Part shown: in pieces, positions 5,124 to 6,890 of the stretch
Numbering within the stretch: the first letter of the stretch is position 1
How the letters are laid out: each line of letters starts with the position of its first letter
Position numbers and translations under genes: made by a program
The notes under the pieces: generated by a model
Told to the model about the DNA's origin: nothing
Seen by the model: only the letters and a program-made list of their open reading frames with translations
Databases searched by the model: none
Source of the DNA: JBIQLO01 sp044464175
GTDB taxonomy: Bacteria > Planctomycetota > Phycisphaerae > Tepidisphaerales > Tepidisphaeraceae
Direction: 5' to 3'
Assembly: GCA_044464175.1 (NCBI GenBank)
Contig: JBIQLO010000205.1
Span: 1 to 6,890 of the forward strand
DNA: 6,890 nt

Positions 5124-5435
5124 ATGCCTCTATTTTCATGGCCCAAATCCACACGGGGGCAGATCGGCATGGCGCTGCTTCATGTTGCGATGTTGGTCTT
5201 GCCGATATATCTCGCCTGGGGACACGATGGCCCACCGGCGGATAAAGCTTTCTGGCTGATTTTGAGCTACTTTATTGAAATTGCCGTCTTTGGCTTGATC
5301 GAAATGTTCATCGCCGCTCTCAAATCGTATGGTCCGCCCCGCGGACCGTTCGCCGCTGGCCATCCACCGGCGACCGATCCGCAGGGCCAACCCCATGCGA
5401 CTCTCCATTCAATATTCATAATTCGTAATTTATAA
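5124..5435 (+). CDS. Small two-helix membrane protein, possibly truncated; repeat-derived tail
   Basis: 103 residues from the ATG at 5124. Two hydrophobic helices (about 13-33 and 42-67) carry an acidic residue inside the second (YFIEIAVFGLIEMF, 49-62). I do not recognise it with confidence; the second helix faintly recalls multi-helix DUF6498-type proteins, of which this could be a fragment. Base composition is visibly lower in GC than the neighbours, hinting at foreign origin. From residue 70 on, coding sequence is repeat: GPPRGP comes from a GGTCCGC palindrome, and the final SIFIIRNL and the stop come from a heptamer array. The natural 3' end was therefore probably lost. No clear RBS. Whether it is expressed is unknown; a decaying pseudogene is a fair alternative. 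Confidence 0.5.
   Translation: MPLFSWPKSTRGQIGMALLHVAMLVLPIYLAWGHDGPPADKAFWLILSYFIEIAVFGLIEMFIAALKSYGPPRGPFAAGHPPATDPQGQPHATLHSIFIIRNL
5331..5347. repeat. GGTCCGC palindromic unit inside a reading frame
   Basis: GGTCCGC (5331-5337), CCC, GCGGACC (5341-5347). The core is identical to the unit at 5013-5029 but lacks the GTAG/CTAC flank, and it falls within codons 70-75 of the small membrane gene. Confidence 0.8.
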
Positions 5436-5441
5436 TTCCTC
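5407..5441. repeat. ATTCATA heptamer tandem array at a convergent gene boundary
   Basis: Five heptamers in register: ATTCAAT, ATTCATA, ATTCGTA, ATTTATA, ATTCCTC. The array supplies the last codons and TAA stop of the small membrane gene and ends one base before the HtrA stop codon. Partial self-complementarity (AATTCGTAATT and neighbours) gives weak hairpins, so it may serve as a crude terminator for both convergent genes. Confidence 0.75.
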
Positions 5442-6488
5442 CTACCCCCGCGGCCGCACCGTCAACTCCATCTTCTCCGTGCGCCGGATGATCGTCAGCG
5501 GCATGTCGCGGTCGGCGCGCTCTTCGGTCAGCAGCCGCTGCAGGTCATCGATGTCCGCCACCGGCTGCCCGTCCAGCGCGATGATGAGATCGCCGTCCCT
5601 CAATCCCGCCTCCCGGGCCGGGCTGTGCGGCTCGGTGCCGGTGACAAAGACGCCCCCCTCGGCCGACAGGTCGAAGTGGCGCACGATCCGCCGGTGCAGC
5701 GGCACGCTCTGTCCGGCGATGCCCAGGTAAGCCCGCCGGATTTTCCCATCCCGGATCAGCCGCACCGCCACGAACTGCGCCGTCGCCGCCGGAACGGCAA
5801 AGCAGATCCCCTGCGCCGGCAGGATGATCGCCGTATTCACCCCGATCACCTCGCCGCTGCTGTTGACCAGCGGCCCGCCGCTGTTGCCCGGGTTCAGCGC
5901 TGCATCCGTCTGGATCACGTTGTCGATCATCCGTCCCGTGCGCGAGCGCATCGAGCGCCCCAGCGCGCTGACGATCCCCGCCGTCACCGTCGTCTGAAAC
6001 CCGTACGGGTTGCCGATGGCGATGGCGATCTGCCCCACCTGAATCGCGCCCGAGTCGGCGAACGCCACCGGCACCAGTCTCGCGGCATCGGCGTCCACGC
6101 GGATGACGGCCAGGTCGGTCGCCGGGTCATCCCCCACGAGCCTCGCCGGAAAGCGTCCGCCGTCGGTGAAGGTCACGTCGATCGAGGTCGCCTCATGCAC
6201 CACGTGGCTGTTAGTCAGAATGAACCCATCGTGCGTAAAGACGAACCCCGACCCGGTGCCAAACCCCTCGCGCCCCGGCCGTCCGGCGGCCTGCGGCGGC
6301 AGAGCCGCCCGCACCTCGATATTCACCACCGCCGGGCTGACCTTCCGGGCCGCCGAAGACACCGAACGCGAATAGGCATCCAGCAGCTGCCCATCCGGCA
6401 AGGTCTCCTCCAATCCTCCCAGTTGCGGCCCGCCCGCCGTCGCAACCCCCTCGTGTTCATGGTCTATCAGTTGAAAAATCCGATTCAT
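5442..6488 (-). CDS. HtrA/Deg-type S1C serine protease with one PDZ domain, no signal peptide
   Basis: 348 residues. The trypsin-like domain (about 44-245) has the full catalytic triad: H95 in LTNSHVV, D125 in ATDLAVIRV and S203 in the oxyanion motif GNSGGPL. A single PDZ domain (about 252-345) follows, with the carboxylate-binding type strand YLGIAG (254-259) and the AGLRDGDLIIALDGQPV block (294-310). Such proteases degrade or refold damaged proteins. The start is the ATG at 6488 behind AAGGAG; a start seven codons upstream would lie before that site. The N-terminus (MNRIFQLIDHEHEG) is polar, with no signal peptide or membrane anchor, so the enzyme is predicted cytoplasmic, unlike DegP or DegS. 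Single PDZ and leaderless forms are known among S1C relatives. Transcribed alone. Confidence 0.93.
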   Translation of the reverse strand: MNRIFQLIDHEHEGVATAGGPQLGGLEETLPDGQLLDAYSRSVSSAARKVSPAVVNIEVRAALPPQAAGRPGREGFGTGSGFVFTHDGFILTNSHVVHEATSIDVTFTDGGRFPARLVGDDPATDLAVIRVDADAARLVPVAFADSGAIQVGQIAIAIGNPYGFQTTVTAGIVSALGRSMRSRTGRMIDNVIQTDAALNPGNSGGPLVNSSGEVIGVNTAIILPAQGICFAVPAATAQFVAVRLIRDGKIRRAYLGIAGQSVPLHRRIVRHFDLSAEGGVFVTGTEPHSPAREAGLRDGDLIIALDGQPVADIDDLQRLLTEERADRDMPLTIIRRTEKMELTVRPRG

Positions 6489-6495
6489 GCTCAAT

Positions 6496-6501
6496 CTCCT
6501 T
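6496..6501 (-). promoter_or_regulatory. Ribosome binding site of the HtrA-type gene
   Basis: AAGGAG on the minus strand with a 7-base gap to the ATG at 6488. It selects this start over the in-frame codon at 6509. Confidence 0.88.
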
Positions 6502-6522
6502 AAATTCACTGTTGTTCACTAA

Positions 6523-6551
6523 ATTATAGGCCGCCCCAGGCGCGCTTTGTC
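6523..6551 (-). promoter_or_regulatory. Candidate sigma-70-type promoter of the HtrA-type gene
   Basis: A perfect TATAAT on the minus strand (6523-6528) stands 35 bases before the start codon. The -35 side is weak: GAGACA lies 19 bases upstream and GACAAA 17 bases upstream, neither close to consensus. Transcription would begin about 6510-6517 with a short leader that carries the RBS. The AT-rich stretch stands out against GC-rich surroundings. Confidence 0.45.
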
Positions 6552-6590
6552 TCACCCTCAGCCTCCCCTCTGTCTCCTGCCCGCCGGTAA

Positions 6591-6609
6591 GGCAGGCTTC
6601 CGGCCTGTC
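6591..6609. repeat. GGCAGGC/GCCTGTC small palindrome
   Basis: GGCAGGC (6591-6597), TTCCG, GCCTGTC (6603-6609): a 7-bp stem with one G-T pair. From memory, similar CAGGC-TTCC-GCCTG units are scattered through planctomycete genomes; no second copy is present here. Confidence 0.5.
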
Positions 6610-6644
6610 ACTCCCCACCCGCCGGCCGCTCTTCCCCCCGACCG

Positions 6645-6689
6645 GTGCCACGACCTCAGCGTCCCCGCTGACTCGTGCCCAAGTGGCAC
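6645..6689. repeat. Nested inverted repeat in the HtrA upstream region
   Basis: Outer arms GTGCCAC (6645-6651) and GTGGCAC (6683-6689) enclose an inner perfect hairpin TCAGCG (6656-6661), TCCC, CGCTGA (6666-6671). It lies about 120-160 bases upstream of the proposed promoter, so an operator role is possible but a dispersed repeat is more likely. Confidence 0.5.
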
Positions 6690-6726
6690 CCTTCGCTGAT
6701 CTGTAGGCGCTCTTCGTTGACTCCGC

Positions 6727-6869
6727 GCGCTGCGCCCTTTGGCGACAAAAAGCGCAGCGCACAATCAGGCAAAAAACTTCGTGAAAAAAAGAATTATCGC
6801 CCTTGGCACTATCAAAAACCGCGATTTGCAAAATTGCGCTGCGCCTTTCGTCGCCAAACCGCGCAGCGC
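6727..6869. mobile_element. 143-bp MITE-like or paired-REP element with 34-bp terminal inverted repeats
   Basis: The left terminus 6727-6760 and the reverse complement of the right terminus 6836-6869 agree at 30 of 34 positions. Each terminus is itself a hairpin: GCGCTGCGC and GCGCAGCGC arms around a 16-base middle containing TTTGGCGAC (left) or GTCGCCAAA (right). The 75-base interior (6761-6835) is A-rich and clearly lower in GC than the flanks. It has no reading frame of note. No target duplication is visible next to the ends. It could be a non-autonomous transposon, a REPIN-like REP doublet, or a structured regulatory RNA. After it, GAGGAG near the window end may be the RBS of a gene outside the window. 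Confidence 0.55.
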
Positions 6870-6890
6870 CCCCCGTAAGGATAGAGGAGC

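Noticed and set aside
5625..6503. Plus-strand frame of 292 codons opposite the HtrA-type protease
   Set aside because: Arg/His/Asp-rich antisense translation; the protease on the other strand has its complete triad and PDZ domain.
6803..6830. TTGGCAC and TTGC words suggesting a sigma-54 promoter
   Set aside because: The GG to GC spacing is about 20 bases instead of the required 10.
6675..6878. Plus-strand frame of 67 codons near the window end
   Set aside because: It runs through the nested inverted repeat and both termini of the 143-bp element, with no RBS or domain.

Overview
High-GC bacterial DNA, probably from a Planctomycetota genome (perhaps Phycisphaerae). I base this on composition, weak or absent Shine-Dalgarno sites in front of several genes, a Gfo/Idh/MocA oxidoreductase, and intergenic spaces full of small palindromes and short tandem words of a kind I associate with that phylum. 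No rRNA, tRNA or phylogenetic marker is present, so the assignment is inference. Nothing resembles a phage, plasmid or classical IS.

Layout. 1-451 has no gene but is densely repetitive: GGTCCGC/GCGGACC palindromes, a 21-bp tandem repeat, an inverted pair of CACGAAGG octamer arrays and two heptamer arrays. 452-775 (+) is a lone fliN-type gene. It converges on a YihY/RBN-type membrane protein (828-1787, -), and the gap between them is almost entirely a long hairpin made of heptamers. From 1994 to 5435 five genes run on the + strand: a Gfo/Idh/MocA oxidoreductase, YggS (PLP homeostasis), a small two-helix membrane protein, an overlapping 291-residue SAP/Rho-N-like tail-anchored protein, and a small membrane protein of lower GC that may be truncated. 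They converge on a leaderless HtrA-type S1C protease (5442-6488, -), which has a good RBS and a plausible promoter. 6489-6890 has no gene; it carries palindromes and a 143-bp element with 34-bp imperfect terminal inverted repeats.

How it fits together. The annotated genes are mostly housekeeping and form no obvious single pathway. The overlapping pair at 3848-5012 is the only set likely to work as a unit, and its function is unknown. The most unusual content is the repeat landscape. At least eight GGTCCGC-type palindromic units and several period-7 word arrays occur in under 7 kb. In three genes (yggS, the 291-residue gene and the small membrane gene) the stop codon or C-terminal codons lie inside such repeats, which suggests that mobile or expanding repeats have remodelled gene ends.
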